A stretch of 64,000 bases of DNA from Helicobacter sp. MIT 00-7814 (GTDB taxonomy: Bacteria > Campylobacterota > Campylobacteria > Campylobacterales > Helicobacteraceae): positions 1-64,000 of the forward strand of contig NZ_NXLL01000004.1 of the NCBI RefSeq assembly GCF_003364115.1. Direction: 5' to 3'. The notes under the pieces were generated by a model. That model did no database searches, was not told where the DNA came from, and saw only the letters and a program-made list of their open reading frames with translations. This document shows, one piece after another, positions 1-8,287 of this stretch; position 1 is the stretch's first letter, and each line of letters starts with the position of its first letter. The position numbers and the translations under genes were made by a program.

Positions 1-102
1 CCTTATCCCCCTGCACCCCCAAACCCCCGACAACGCTTTTTAAGGGTTACGCTTCGCGTAACTAAAATTCCTTTGATTTAGGTGTGCAGAGGGGCATGAT
101 TA

Positions 103-127
103 CATAGGATTCTTATGGAATCCTATG
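103..127. other. Perfect 10-bp hairpin downstream of the alcohol dehydrogenase gene
   Basis: CATAGGATTC and GAATCCTATG form a perfect stem around a five-base loop, just past the end of the minus-strand dehydrogenase gene. A smaller stem (GTTACGC/GCGTAAC) lies near 46-62. Neither is followed by a clear T-run in the needed direction, so a terminator role is only possible. Nothing else is recognised in the first 137 bases. Confidence 0.4.
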
Positions 128-137
128 CAGATAAATT

Positions 138-1229
138 TTAAAGCTTGCTCGCTTTCATATCGATGACATAGCGGAATTTTGCCTTGCCGGTGGTGAGATC
201 CTCGTATGCCTCGTTGATTTTATCCGCAGTGATGATTTGCGTCTCTGGGTAGATTTTGTGTTTGAGTGAAAAATCTAGCATTTCTTGCGTCTCATTTATC
301 CCGCCAATAAGCGAGCCATACACTTTTTTGCCCGCCTTAAACACAAGCGTATCAAGGCTAATTTGTGGCATAACATCGCTTGGTGGAAGTCCCACAATCG
401 CAAACTCCCCGCCATATTTCAAAAGGTTGATATACGCGCTTGGGTCGTATTTTGTGGGGATTGTTGAGATGATAAAATCAAAGCGCTCTTTGACTTCATC
501 AAGCTTGTCAGTGGTGTAAAGTGCCTTTGCACCGAGCTCCAGCGCTTCTTTTTCTTTATGGCGATTGCGCGCAAAGACGCTCACTTCCGCACCCATTTTT
601 AGCGCGTATTTTAGCGCCATCACACCAAGCCCGCCAAAGCCTGCCACACCGACTTTATCGCCCTTTTTGATTTGGCTAAATTTTAGCGGTGAATAAGTCG
701 TGATACCAGCGCAAAGCAAAGGCGCGACTTTCTCTAGTGGCGCGTCATTGGGGACATTTACGGCAAATTTTTCGCTTCCCACGATTTTGTTGGAATACCC
801 GCCATAAGTTGGCTCATTATCATGGAAGCAGTCTTTGCAGTCATAGGTGAAGACGACTTTGCCATTTTCGCAGAATTGCTCTTGGCTTCTTTTGCACGCC
901 TCGCATTCTCCGCAGGAATTTACCATACAGCCAACACCCGCGTAATCGCCGACTTTAAATTTTGCTACATTTTTGCCCACAGCCACCACGCGCCCTGCGA
1001 TCTCGTGTCCGGGCACCATCGGATAAATCCCCTCATGCCACTCGCTGCGTGCAGAGTGAATGTCGCTGTGGCAGATCCCAGCAAAAAGGATTTCGATAAG
1101 GATATCATTATCCCCCAGCGCATGGCGACTAGCGCTAAAAGGCTTAAACGCTGAATCTTTAGAATCCACCGCATAGCCTTTGAAATCTATCCTTTTGCCC
1201 TCTGTTGCTTGTTTGATATACTCTTGCAT
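138..1229 (-). CDS. Zinc-dependent NAD(P) alcohol dehydrogenase, cinnamyl-alcohol dehydrogenase/YahK type
   Basis: Medium-chain dehydrogenase of about 363 residues that should interconvert alcohols and aldehydes using NAD(P)H in the cytosol. Visible signatures are the catalytic zinc site (Cys53 in CHSD, GHE at 74-76, Cys173), the structural zinc cysteines 106, 109, 112 and 120, and the dinucleotide loop GFGGLG near 197-202. An upstream in-frame ATG at 1250 exists, but the ATG at 1229 is chosen because AAAGGAG lies seven bases before it. The gene stands alone and is divergent from the outer-membrane gene that follows. Length fits the YahK/HP1104-type family; the substrate is not known. Confidence 0.9.
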   Translation of the reverse strand: MQEYIKQATEGKRIDFKGYAVDSKDSAFKPFSASRHALGDNDILIEILFAGICHSDIHSARSEWHEGIYPMVPGHEIAGRVVAVGKNVAKFKVGDYAGVGCMVNSCGECEACKRSQEQFCENGKVVFTYDCKDCFHDNEPTYGGYSNKIVGSEKFAVNVPNDAPLEKVAPLLCAGITTYSPLKFSQIKKGDKVGVAGFGGLGVMALKYALKMGAEVSVFARNRHKEKEALELGAKALYTTDKLDEVKERFDFIISTIPTKYDPSAYINLLKYGGEFAIVGLPPSDVMPQISLDTLVFKAGKKVYGSLIGGINETQEMLDFSLKHKIYPETQIITADKINEAYEDLTTGKAKFRYVIDMKASKL

Positions 1230-1382
1230 ATTTGCTCCTTTAAAAAACATTTTTTTAGAATCTTAAAAATTTGTCGTTGTTAAAAAGATTCTATGCGTGT
1301 AATTATAAAAGATGACACCTAGTGTCTGTCAAGGGGGTTGGGGCAAATTTGTTTGCAAATTTTACTTTTATAACTTTTGCGC

Positions 1383-1388
1383 TATAAT
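1383..1388 (+). promoter_or_regulatory. -10 box TATAAT upstream of the first TraF-like gene
   Basis: A perfect TATAAT preceded by an AT-rich stretch, as in sigma-70 promoters of this group, which usually lack a clear -35. It would give a leader of about 80 bases before the ATG at 1474, with a weak TTGCGA/TCGCAA stem inside. Confidence 0.55.
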
Positions 1389-1473
1389 GTGCCTCTTGCG
1401 ACAAAAAGCTCGCAAAAGGTCGATTATGCATTTTTGAATTTTTAGCTTTCATTTTATTTTAAGGAGTTAGGTT

Positions 1474-2607
1474 ATGAAAACTTTTTATAAAACGCTTTTG
1501 GCAGGATTTTTATTGGGGAATGTCGCGGTGAGCGCGCAGGAGTTTAACGAAGTGGGGCATAAATCCCTAGGTATGGGCGGCACAGGTGTCGCGGTGAAAA
1601 ATAGCCCTTATGGATTGTTTTTTAACCCCGCACTTTTGGCTGCGAAGCCCGGCACAAAGATAGGTTATAGCATTGGTGGTGGTTTGTCAGAAAAAAATAT
1701 GTACAACATCATCAATAGCAACCTCGCAAATGTGCAAGATGTCGAGGCGTTTAACAAACTGCTAGAAAGCAACAATCTTCAAGTGAAGCTCTCTGGCACA
1801 CTTGCTTTGCAGTTGCCAGAGTTTAGCTTTGGTCAGCTTGCTATTGGGTTAAATACAAGCGTATATGGCGCGATTGGGCTAACAGGATATTTGCCGACAA
1901 GTCAAAGTACAGTCGATGGTGCGGGCATTAATTTTAATATCTCAAGCTTGGTTTTAACCGAAGTGCCGGTGGGCTATGCGTATTCTTTTGATCCCGGACT
2001 TGGTAAAATCAGCCTAGGCGTGGCGCTTAAATATATGAATGCAAGCTATGCACATAACTCTGTGGCGCTAGATTCTCAATTTAACGAAGAGAAAGTCTCT
2101 GATTTGCTAAATGATTCTCTTAAAAGAGAAGGGGCGATTTCTAGCTCAAATGTGGGAATTGATTTGGGTATGACTTATGCGCCGGTTGAAAGCTTGACTT
2201 TAGGACTTGTGGGGAAAAATCTCAATAGCCCATCTTTTGGTTTTGGCGAAACGAAGCTAAAGATTAAGCCACAAGCGCGCTTTGGAGCTGGATTTAACCC
2301 AAGTGAGCGCATCGTTATCGCTGCAGATATTGACTTGACAAATAATGATGTCATCACGCTTGGTGGCACAAGATTGCAATCGCAAAAAATGGGCGTGGGC
2401 ATTGACTTTGACGCGGTGCTTTTTAGCGCACGCGCTGGTTTAGCAAAAGATTTGCGTCAGGATAACGGCGCGATTATTTCCGCTGGCATTGGCTTTGGAT
2501 TCTTAGATGTTTCACTTGCTGTATCTTCAGGCAAATCACACCTTGCTGATGGTGGGACAATGCCACGATATGTAGCGTTTCAAGTGGGTGGCGGATTCAC
2601 ATTTTAA
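1474..2607 (+). CDS. Secreted outer-membrane barrel protein, TraF/FadL-like (first of a tandem pair)
   Basis: 377 residues with a clear signal peptide (basic start, hydrophobic core, cleavage after about residue 21 at VSAQEF). The mature protein is Gly/Ser/Asn-rich with alternating beta-strand patterns and ends in aromatic residues (GGGFTF), typical of an outer-membrane beta-barrel. The N-terminal GMGGTGVAVKNSPYGLFFNP motif is seen in proteins annotated as conjugal transfer TraF-like or OmpP1/FadL-like. The name does not imply conjugation, as no transfer genes are near. A good RBS (AAGGAG) precedes the ATG. It is followed after 39 bases by a paralogue, so the two are probably co-transcribed. 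Function unknown. Confidence 0.75.
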   Translation: MKTFYKTLLAGFLLGNVAVSAQEFNEVGHKSLGMGGTGVAVKNSPYGLFFNPALLAAKPGTKIGYSIGGGLSEKNMYNIINSNLANVQDVEAFNKLLESNNLQVKLSGTLALQLPEFSFGQLAIGLNTSVYGAIGLTGYLPTSQSTVDGAGINFNISSLVLTEVPVGYAYSFDPGLGKISLGVALKYMNASYAHNSVALDSQFNEEKVSDLLNDSLKREGAISSSNVGIDLGMTYAPVESLTLGLVGKNLNSPSFGFGETKLKIKPQARFGAGFNPSERIVIAADIDLTNNDVITLGGTRLQSQKMGVGIDFDAVLFSARAGLAKDLRQDNGAIISAGIGFGFLDVSLAVSSGKSHLADGGTMPRYVAFQVGGGFTF

Positions 2608-2646
2608 TGCATTGAGCGAAGTTTGATTTAAGGCTAGGAGGCGGTT

Positions 2647-4302
2647 ATGAAAGCAAAGTTTTTTCTTACTTCCTTTGTCGCGTGTGTGAGTTTAGCAAGC
2701 GCGCTAGAATTTGGCGGTATGGGGAACACTTCCGCAGGAATGGGGGGCGCTGGTGTCGCGCTCAAAAACTCGGCATGGGGGCTTTACTATAATCCTGCTT
2801 TGCTTTCTGCCTCGCCAAAAGTGAAATTTGGCTACAGCTTAGGCGTTGGTATTAGTGAAAAGAATCTCGCACAGCTCGCAACCGTGGATATTGCAAATAT
2901 GCAAGATACCGCTACAAGGCTAGCAAGTAGCTTTAGTGGTGGAAGTGGTGGCGGTGCTGGCGCGGTAAATGGTGTCGTAGATGCGGTGGATAAGGCATTA
3001 GATACAGTGCTAGGTAGCACTGGCACAACAGGGCAAAGCACACAGGATAAATTAACAAGTTATTTGCAAAGTCACAAAGATGGAAATTACACGGATTTAA
3101 TCGATAAGATTAAAGATGAAGTCCAAAAAAGTAGCTCATTAGATGACCTTCAAAAAGGTTTATTGGGCAATATTTTAGGCAGTGTGGATTATGATAATTT
3201 GAAATTTGATAATAGCACAGCTGGTGGTGTGGCAAATGCGCTAACCAACATTACTATTAGCAAAGGCTCGGATAGGGGCTTAGATAAGTCAATGGCGGAT
3301 ATTGCGCTTGTGCAAGATTCTATCAAGGATAGCAACCTAAGCCTTGTTAGTCAAAATGGACTTGTATTTCAGCTTGGCTCGCGTCCGCTAAATAACACCG
3401 TTGGCACGCTTGCAGTGGGGCTTTTCGCCTCGGCGTATTCAAGTATGTCAATCAATGCAAACCCCGATAAAATGCGTCTTATTTTGGAAGCTGGCGGGAA
3501 TTATTATGAGCTTAAAATTACCGATAGTGGCTACACCTATGGGCTTTCCTCAAAAAGTGACTATGATGCGCATTCGCTCCTTGCGGCTTTGCAAACCACA
3601 AATCCAAGTGACGCGCATAATCTCACCATCACTTCTTTTGTGCTGAGTGAAATTCCAATCGGCTACGCGCGCACTTTTTATTTCAAAAATAGCAACCTCA
3701 ATGTCGGTGTGAGCGGGAAGCTGATGAATGGCATTAGCGTGCAAAATAAGATTGCCATTTCTACCAACACTGATTTTGCAAAAGAGCTTAGCAATCTCAC
3801 ACAGAGCTTTAATGGAAGCAACGCTAGCAGGGCGTTTGGCGTCGATGTGGGGCTTGTGTATGAGATTGATTTGCCAAAGTTTCGCAATCTCACTTTTGGC
3901 TTAGTCGGTAAGAATCTAAACTCGCCGACTTTTAAATCCACCATTGAAGATGTTGTGATTAAGCCTCAAGTGCGCGCGGGGCTGGGCTACTATACAAGCT
4001 CGGGATTTAATATCGCTTTTGATGTGGATTTGACGCAAAATGATCTCCTTGCTATAAGCAGTTTGAAGCAAAAAAGTCAGATGATAGGTGGCGGTATGGG
4101 CTTTTTGTGGAGGGGCATGGATTTGCGCGTGGGCGCGATGAAAGACTTGCGACAGGACACCGGGCTTATCCTCACAGGCGGGATAAATCTGCTCGGATTC
4201 CTTGATATTACCTTGCAGTCAAGCACCAAATTTACCGACATACAAAATATCCCAATGCCTCAATATCTCAATTTGCGCGTAGGCGGTAGTTTTTCGTGGT
4301 AG
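2647..4302 (+). CDS. Secreted outer-membrane barrel protein, TraF/FadL-like (second, longer paralogue)
   Basis: 551 residues with a signal peptide ending near SALEF. It shares with its upstream neighbour the N-terminal GMGGAGVALKN-type motif, the LVGKNLNSP motif, the DVDLTQND motif and the terminal barrel strands, so the pair arose by duplication. It is about 170 residues longer: an insert after roughly residue 85 starts with a Gly/Ser-rich patch (SGGSGGGAGA) and continues as a polar helical stretch. The protein ends GGSFSW, a C-terminal aromatic typical of barrels. RBS AGGAGG precedes the ATG. Function unknown; an outer-membrane location is inferred. Confidence 0.72.
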   Translation: MKAKFFLTSFVACVSLASALEFGGMGNTSAGMGGAGVALKNSAWGLYYNPALLSASPKVKFGYSLGVGISEKNLAQLATVDIANMQDTATRLASSFSGGSGGGAGAVNGVVDAVDKALDTVLGSTGTTGQSTQDKLTSYLQSHKDGNYTDLIDKIKDEVQKSSSLDDLQKGLLGNILGSVDYDNLKFDNSTAGGVANALTNITISKGSDRGLDKSMADIALVQDSIKDSNLSLVSQNGLVFQLGSRPLNNTVGTLAVGLFASAYSSMSINANPDKMRLILEAGGNYYELKITDSGYTYGLSSKSDYDAHSLLAALQTTNPSDAHNLTITSFVLSEIPIGYARTFYFKNSNLNVGVSGKLMNGISVQNKIAISTNTDFAKELSNLTQSFNGSNASRAFGVDVGLVYEIDLPKFRNLTFGLVGKNLNSPTFKSTIEDVVIKPQVRAGLGYYTSSGFNIAFDVDLTQNDLLAISSLKQKSQMIGGGMGFLWRGMDLRVGAMKDLRQDTGLILTGGINLLGFLDITLQSSTKFTDIQNIPMPQYLNLRVGGSFSW

Positions 4303-4391
4303 ATTCTCTCGTGCCTTTGGCGCGGAATTGTGAAAAACTTTCAAGGTGAATGCTTAAAATTTTAGCTAATCTACTACTTAAAAACTTATGC

Positions 4392-4397
4392 TACAAT
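4392..4397 (+). promoter_or_regulatory. -10 box (TACAAT) for panD
   Basis: TATGCTACAAT sits 46 bases upstream of the panD ATG and inside the apparent longer reading frame, which supports the downstream start. The same TGCTACAAT form occurs before ispG and rnc. Confidence 0.5.
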
Positions 4398-4442
4398 TTT
4401 GGCTTTTTTAAAATATCCAAAATTTTGCAAAAGGATTTGGCA

Positions 4443-4790
4443 ATGCAGTTTGAAATGATGTATTCTAAAATCCACCGCGCGCGCGTGAGTGACGCAAATC
4501 TCAACTACACAGGCTCAATCACAATTGATAAAAACCTTGCAAATGCGGCTGGAATGCTTGAGAATATGAAAGTAGATGTGCTTAATATCAACAATGGCGA
4601 GCGTTTCAGCACTTATGTGATTTTGGGCGAAAATGAGGGCGAGATTTGCCTTAATGGTGCGTGCGCGCGCAAGGCGCAGATTGGCGATTTGGTGATTATC
4701 GTGGCGTATGCGATGATGGATTCTAACGAGGCAAAAGGCTTTAAGCCAAAAGTCGTGCATGTGGATTCTTGCAATAAAATTTGCAAGTAA
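4443..4790 (+). CDS. panD: Aspartate 1-decarboxylase PanD
   Basis: 115 residues. Converts L-aspartate to beta-alanine for pantothenate and coenzyme A synthesis. The proenzyme self-cleaves between Gly24 and Ser25 to give a pyruvoyl cofactor; that site is visible as YTGSITID at the expected position when translation starts at 4443. The frame stays open upstream to 4350, but the extra 31 residues are unlike the family, contain the likely promoter, and lack an RBS, whereas AAAGGA precedes 4443. A ybaB gene follows after a repeat element, matching the panD-ybaB pairing I recall from H. pylori. Confidence 0.95.
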   Translation: MQFEMMYSKIHRARVSDANLNYTGSITIDKNLANAAGMLENMKVDVLNINNGERFSTYVILGENEGEICLNGACARKAQIGDLVIIVAYAMMDSNEAKGFKPKVVHVDSCNKICK

Positions 4791-4797
4791 AAATCTA

Positions 4798-4936
4798 AGA
4801 TTCTCAAGCCACTAAACCGCGTTGTAGAATCTTAAAATCTCAACAACCAAAAATGGTAAAATATGTGCGCGAAAGCGAAGTAAAACGAAGCTGGAGCGGA
4901 GGCGAAGTGCGATTCACTCGCACGAGACGATACAAT
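4798..4936 (+). repeat. Dispersed structured intergenic element, copy A (upstream of ybaB)
   Basis: Starts with an inverted pair (GATTCTC ... GTAGAATC), then an AT-rich stretch with ATGGTAAAATATG, then a GC-rich core (TGTGCGCGAAAGCGAAG). It ends with stem GTGCGA-TTCAC-TCGCAC (4907-4923), GAGAC and GATACAAT (4929-4936). The ybaB RBS follows directly. Eight more copies lie in this window. Confidence 0.8.
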
Positions 4937-4953
4937 AAAAAAGGAATAAAACA

Positions 4954-5259
4954 ATGTTTGACCCAAAACAGCTTGGCGATATGTTTGCAAATATGCAAGA
5001 GAGCCTTAAGCAGCTCAATGAAAAGTCCAAAGACACGCGCTTTAATGTCAAAAGTGGCGGTGGGCTGGTGGAAGTGAGCTTTAATGGTGCGGGCGAAATC
5101 ATTGATTTAAACATCGATGAAAGCCTGCTGGAGGATAGGGATTCTCTGCAGATTCTCTTGCTTGGCGCGCTTAATGATGCATATAAAGCAATGGAGCAAA
5201 ACCGCCAAAACACCGCGCTTGGTATGCTTGGTAACCTAAATCCTTTTAATAAAAGCTAG
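4954..5259 (+). CDS. YbaB/EbfC family nucleoid-associated protein
   Basis: 101 residues, the normal length of the family. These small dimeric proteins bind DNA and coat the nucleoid. The N-terminal helix is amphipathic (MFANMQESLKQLNE); the central part carries the conserved beta region (GGGLVEVSFNGAGEI) and the I-D-L-N-I segment, followed by a helix that contacts the partner subunit. The RBS (AAGGA) follows directly on the end of repeat copy A, so its 5' leader is largely the element. The PDZ gene begins nine bases after the stop. Confidence 0.88.
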   Translation: MFDPKQLGDMFANMQESLKQLNEKSKDTRFNVKSGGGLVEVSFNGAGEIIDLNIDESLLEDRDSLQILLLGALNDAYKAMEQNRQNTALGMLGNLNPFNKS

Positions 5260-5267
5260 CAAAAGCA

Positions 5268-6299
5268 ATGCGCGTAAGATTTTTTTTCACTTCCTTATTC
5301 CTTTGTGCGTTAGCCACGCTAGGAGCGCAGGAGTATGACTACACGCATTGTATTAATTACTACAACAACGCAAGTGTCGCGGTGGGCGATACGCGCGCAG
5401 TGGCGCTTAAACACAAGGGCAAAGTTGTGCTTTTTATGCACTCCAAAACGCGCCCAAAGGCAAAGATTCTCAAAAGCGATCCCTTTGTGGGGCTGTATTT
5501 GATTGAATCTACGCTTCCAAAGCTAAGCTATGATTTATTACCCCTTGATGAGCGCACGCTTAAAGATAAAAACCTCATCGCCATCACTGCCAAAAATCCG
5601 CCAAAAGGGCATATCACCGCGCGACAAAGCGATTATTTGCAATATGCGCACTTTTCAAGCAAGCTCGCGCCAAATAGCGTGATTGGCAATATTTGCTACC
5701 AAATTTATGGAATCGGCGTTGGGGACAATGGCTTCCTTGAAAAAAAATATATTGATAGATTTTTGCAAAGTGAAGCGGGCGTGTATGGGGACATTGGCGT
5801 GAGGTTGGATCACAAACTGCGTGTGAGTTTGAGCGATCCATTTTTTGCAAACAATCCTTTTTTGGGCGGAGATGAGCTTGTAAGCGTTAATGGCACTAAG
5901 CTTACTTCCCTTTCGCAAGCGCATTGGATTATTAGTAATCTCAAAATTGGCTCAAGCGCAAAAGTTAGCTTCAAGCGCAATGGTGCGTTGCAAAATGCTG
6001 AAGTGGTGGTGGGTAGGCTCTATGGCGGAATGCTTTTGCGCGATACTTTTTTGGAGCGCTTTGGGATAGAGCTTAGCGAAAATCTGCAGATTCTAAGTAT
6101 GACAAACGCCCAAAACTCGCGCTTTAAAGAACTAAAAGTGGGTGATAGAATCGTGTGGATTAATAAAACGCCCGCAACTCTGGCTAATCTCACAACCCTG
6201 CTAAGCGAAAGCCTGCAACCACAAGCTTTGAAAACCTATGAAGGCAAAATCCAGCTTCTTGTAAGACGCGGGGAGTTTGAGTTTTTTATAAAAATTTAA
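5268..6299 (+). CDS. Periplasmic PDZ-domain protein
   Basis: 343 residues with a signal peptide (hydrophobic core then LGAQEYD). The region from about residue 190 to 250 looks like a PDZ domain (LGGDELVSVNGTKLTS, then a strand ending KVSFKRNG). A second degenerate PDZ-like unit may follow near residue 285 (ELKVGDRIVWINKTPATL). No protease triad is visible, so it is probably a periplasmic binding or scaffold protein. Codons 5-7 lie in a run of eight T residues just after the start, a possible slippage site. It follows ybaB closely, as in the H. pylori order I remember. Partner unknown. Confidence 0.72.
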   Translation: MRVRFFFTSLFLCALATLGAQEYDYTHCINYYNNASVAVGDTRAVALKHKGKVVLFMHSKTRPKAKILKSDPFVGLYLIESTLPKLSYDLLPLDERTLKDKNLIAITAKNPPKGHITARQSDYLQYAHFSSKLAPNSVIGNICYQIYGIGVGDNGFLEKKYIDRFLQSEAGVYGDIGVRLDHKLRVSLSDPFFANNPFLGGDELVSVNGTKLTSLSQAHWIISNLKIGSSAKVSFKRNGALQNAEVVVGRLYGGMLLRDTFLERFGIELSENLQILSMTNAQNSRFKELKVGDRIVWINKTPATLANLTTLLSESLQPQALKTYEGKIQLLVRRGEFEFFIKI

Positions 6300-6303
6300 A
6301 GCG

Positions 6304-6515
6304 GATTCTCAAAGCCAAAATGGCGTTGTGGAATCTGCAAAATTTTCTTAAGGAAAAATGGTAAAATACCGCCATGCGTTAGAGAATCCGCAGAATCTAA
6401 GCAATTAAAAAAGGCTATGTATGCGCGCGAAGCTGGAAACAAAGCGGAATTTACTTCCGCGAAGTTGGAAGCGGAGCGGAGCTCACAAGGGCTTTGCTCT
6501 TGTGAGTGATACAAT
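6304..6515 (+). repeat. Dispersed structured intergenic element, copy B (upstream of ispA; partial plus full unit)
   Basis: A partial unit (6304-6370, GATTCTC ... TGGAATC, then ATGGTAAAATA) runs into a full unit. The full unit has GCGTTAGAGAATC, a polyA-rich stretch, GGCTATGTATGCGCGCGAAGC, stem GCGGAA-TTTAC-TTCCGC (6444-6460), stem CTCACAAG/CTTGTGAG (6482-6506) and terminal GATACAAT (6508-6515). It ends 23 bases before the GTG start of ispA. Confidence 0.8.
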
Positions 6516-6538
6516 TAAAAAGAACAAAGGGAATTCAA

Positions 6539-7405
6539 GTGGGACTAGAGCAATTAAGCAAGGAATTTGAGGAGTTTTTGAGGGCAAATGCGCCGCAAGT
6601 TGGCGGATTCCATCCGCATTACCAAAAGGCGCTGTGGGAGATGATGGACGCTGGGGGCAAGCGCTTTCGCCCGATGCTATGCCTATGCGTGGTGGATTCC
6701 CTTTCCCCTGCGATGCTGCCAAATGCTTTTCTGCCCGCTCTTGCGCTGGAAAGCATGCATACTTATTCGCTTATCCATGATGATTTGCCTTGTATGGATA
6801 ATTCCCCTCTGCGCCGTGGTTTCCCCACTTTGCATACGACTTATAATGAGACTTTGGCGCTTCTTGTTGGCGATGCGCTCAATACCTACGCATTTGAGCT
6901 TCTCTCCCTTGCTAAGCTTTCCCCAGAAGTGAAAGTTTTGCTTATTTATGAGCTTTCTCACAATGCTGGTGCTAGCGGAATGGTGCTAGGACAGGCGCTT
7001 GATTGCGAGTTTGAGAATAAAAAAATCACTTTTGAAGAGCTAAAAATCATTCATCAAAATAAGACGCTAAAACTCATCGCCACAAGCCTAAAATTTGGCG
7101 CGATTATCGCAAATGCGAGTGAGGAAATTACACTAAAGCTAGAAAATCTAAGTAGTGATTTGGGGCTTTTTTTTCAAGTGCGCGATGATCTCATCGATGT
7201 GCTTGAAAGCGAGGAGCAAGCAGGAAAACGCGTGCAAAATGATTTGCAAAAAAATACTTATGTAACCTTGCTAGGGTTGGAAGGCGCAAAAAATCAGGCG
7301 CACACGCTTGCACAAAACATTAAAACAACGCTAGATTCCCTGCCTTTACGGCTTAAAGAGAATCTTAATGAAATCTTAAAACCTTATCTCAAATCTTACG
7401 CATAA
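6539..7405 (+). CDS. ispA: Polyprenyl (farnesyl/geranylgeranyl) diphosphate synthase, IspA type
   Basis: About 288 residues. Condenses IPP with allylic diphosphates to make farnesyl diphosphate for undecaprenyl and quinone precursors. First aspartate-rich motif DDLPCMD (residues 81-87, the DDxxxxD form typical of bacterial enzymes) is followed by LRRG; the second is RDDLID near 217-222. The GTG at 6539 is preferred to the upstream ATG at 6506 because the ATG lies inside the repeat element and lacks an RBS, while AAAGGG precedes the GTG. surE follows 21 bases later, the same pair as HP0929-HP0930. Exact chain length of the product is not evident. Confidence 0.9.
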   Translation: MGLEQLSKEFEEFLRANAPQVGGFHPHYQKALWEMMDAGGKRFRPMLCLCVVDSLSPAMLPNAFLPALALESMHTYSLIHDDLPCMDNSPLRRGFPTLHTTYNETLALLVGDALNTYAFELLSLAKLSPEVKVLLIYELSHNAGASGMVLGQALDCEFENKKITFEELKIIHQNKTLKLIATSLKFGAIIANASEEITLKLENLSSDLGLFFQVRDDLIDVLESEEQAGKRVQNDLQKNTYVTLLGLEGAKNQAHTLAQNIKTTLDSLPLRLKENLNEILKPYLKSYA

Positions 7406-7426
7406 ATTGATAAAAAGGAAGCACAA

Positions 7427-8239
7427 ATGAAACGAATTCTTTTGACAAATGACGATGGCTATGAATCTAGCGGGCTTTTGGCGCTCAAAGACGCGCTTAA
7501 TGATTTGGCGCAAATCACCATTGTCGCGCCTTCAAGTGAAAAGTCCGCGTGCGGGCATGGGCTTAGCATTACAAAGCCTTTGCGCTTTGTGCGCTTGGAT
7601 GATGATTTTTACAAGCTTGATGATGGTACGCCGAGTGATTGTGTGTATCTCGCGCTAAATACGCTTTATGGCAGTGGGGTGAAGCCTGATTTGGTGATTT
7701 CTGGCATTAATATCGGCTCAAATATGGGCGAGGATATTACCTATTCTGGCACGGCTGCAGGGGCGATGGAGGGCTGTTTGCAAGGCATAGATTCTATTGC
7801 GATTTCTCAAATGCTAAGGGATAAAAATTTGGGAAGCGATTTTGATTTCGCACTTGCAAAAGAGGCGATTAGGGAGCTGGTGCAAAAGATTTTTGCGCGC
7901 TCATTCCCGCTTGGTGCGCGAAAGTTTTTGAATGTCAATATCCCACAAATTGCACCCAAACAATGCAAAGGCACAAAAATCACGCAAATGGGCTATAGAA
8001 TCTATGGTAATTCTGCGCAATTGCACCGCAATCCGCGCGGGCAGGAATACCATTGGCTTGGTTTACAACCGCTTGTTTGGGAGGAGCGTAAAGACATGCC
8101 AAATGTCAATGGCGCGCGCTTTGGCGGGCTAAGCGATTTTGACGCGACAAAAGAGGGCTACATTTCCATAACGCCTATAAAGCTAGATTTGACAAGCTAT
8201 GAAGATGTGGATTCTCTCCAGCAGTGGGTGCAAGAGTAG
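7427..8239 (+). CDS. surE: 5'/3'-nucleotidase SurE
   Basis: 270 residues, usual length. Metal-dependent phosphatase that removes phosphate from nucleoside 5'- and 3'-monophosphates, linked to stationary-phase survival. N-terminal LLTNDDGYESSGL carries the metal-binding Asp pair. Further conserved segments are SGINIGSNMGEDI and YSGTAAGAMEG. RBS AAAAGGAAG precedes the ATG. Probably in one transcript with ispA. Confidence 0.95.
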   Translation: MKRILLTNDDGYESSGLLALKDALNDLAQITIVAPSSEKSACGHGLSITKPLRFVRLDDDFYKLDDGTPSDCVYLALNTLYGSGVKPDLVISGINIGSNMGEDITYSGTAAGAMEGCLQGIDSIAISQMLRDKNLGSDFDFALAKEAIRELVQKIFARSFPLGARKFLNVNIPQIAPKQCKGTKITQMGYRIYGNSAQLHRNPRGQEYHWLGLQPLVWEERKDMPNVNGARFGGLSDFDATKEGYISITPIKLDLTSYEDVDSLQQWVQE

Positions 8240-8287
8240 AATCAAGCGAGGCAATGCAATTTTAAGGAATTAAAAGGAACAAACATA

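Noticed and set aside
4350-4442. N-terminal extension of panD
   Set aside because: It contains the likely promoter, has no RBS and would displace the Gly24-Ser25 cleavage site from its standard position.
5278-5287. T8 run in the PDZ gene as a phase-variation switch
   Set aside because: The gene is in frame and intact, and a run of eight T is common in a genome of this composition; evidence is too weak.
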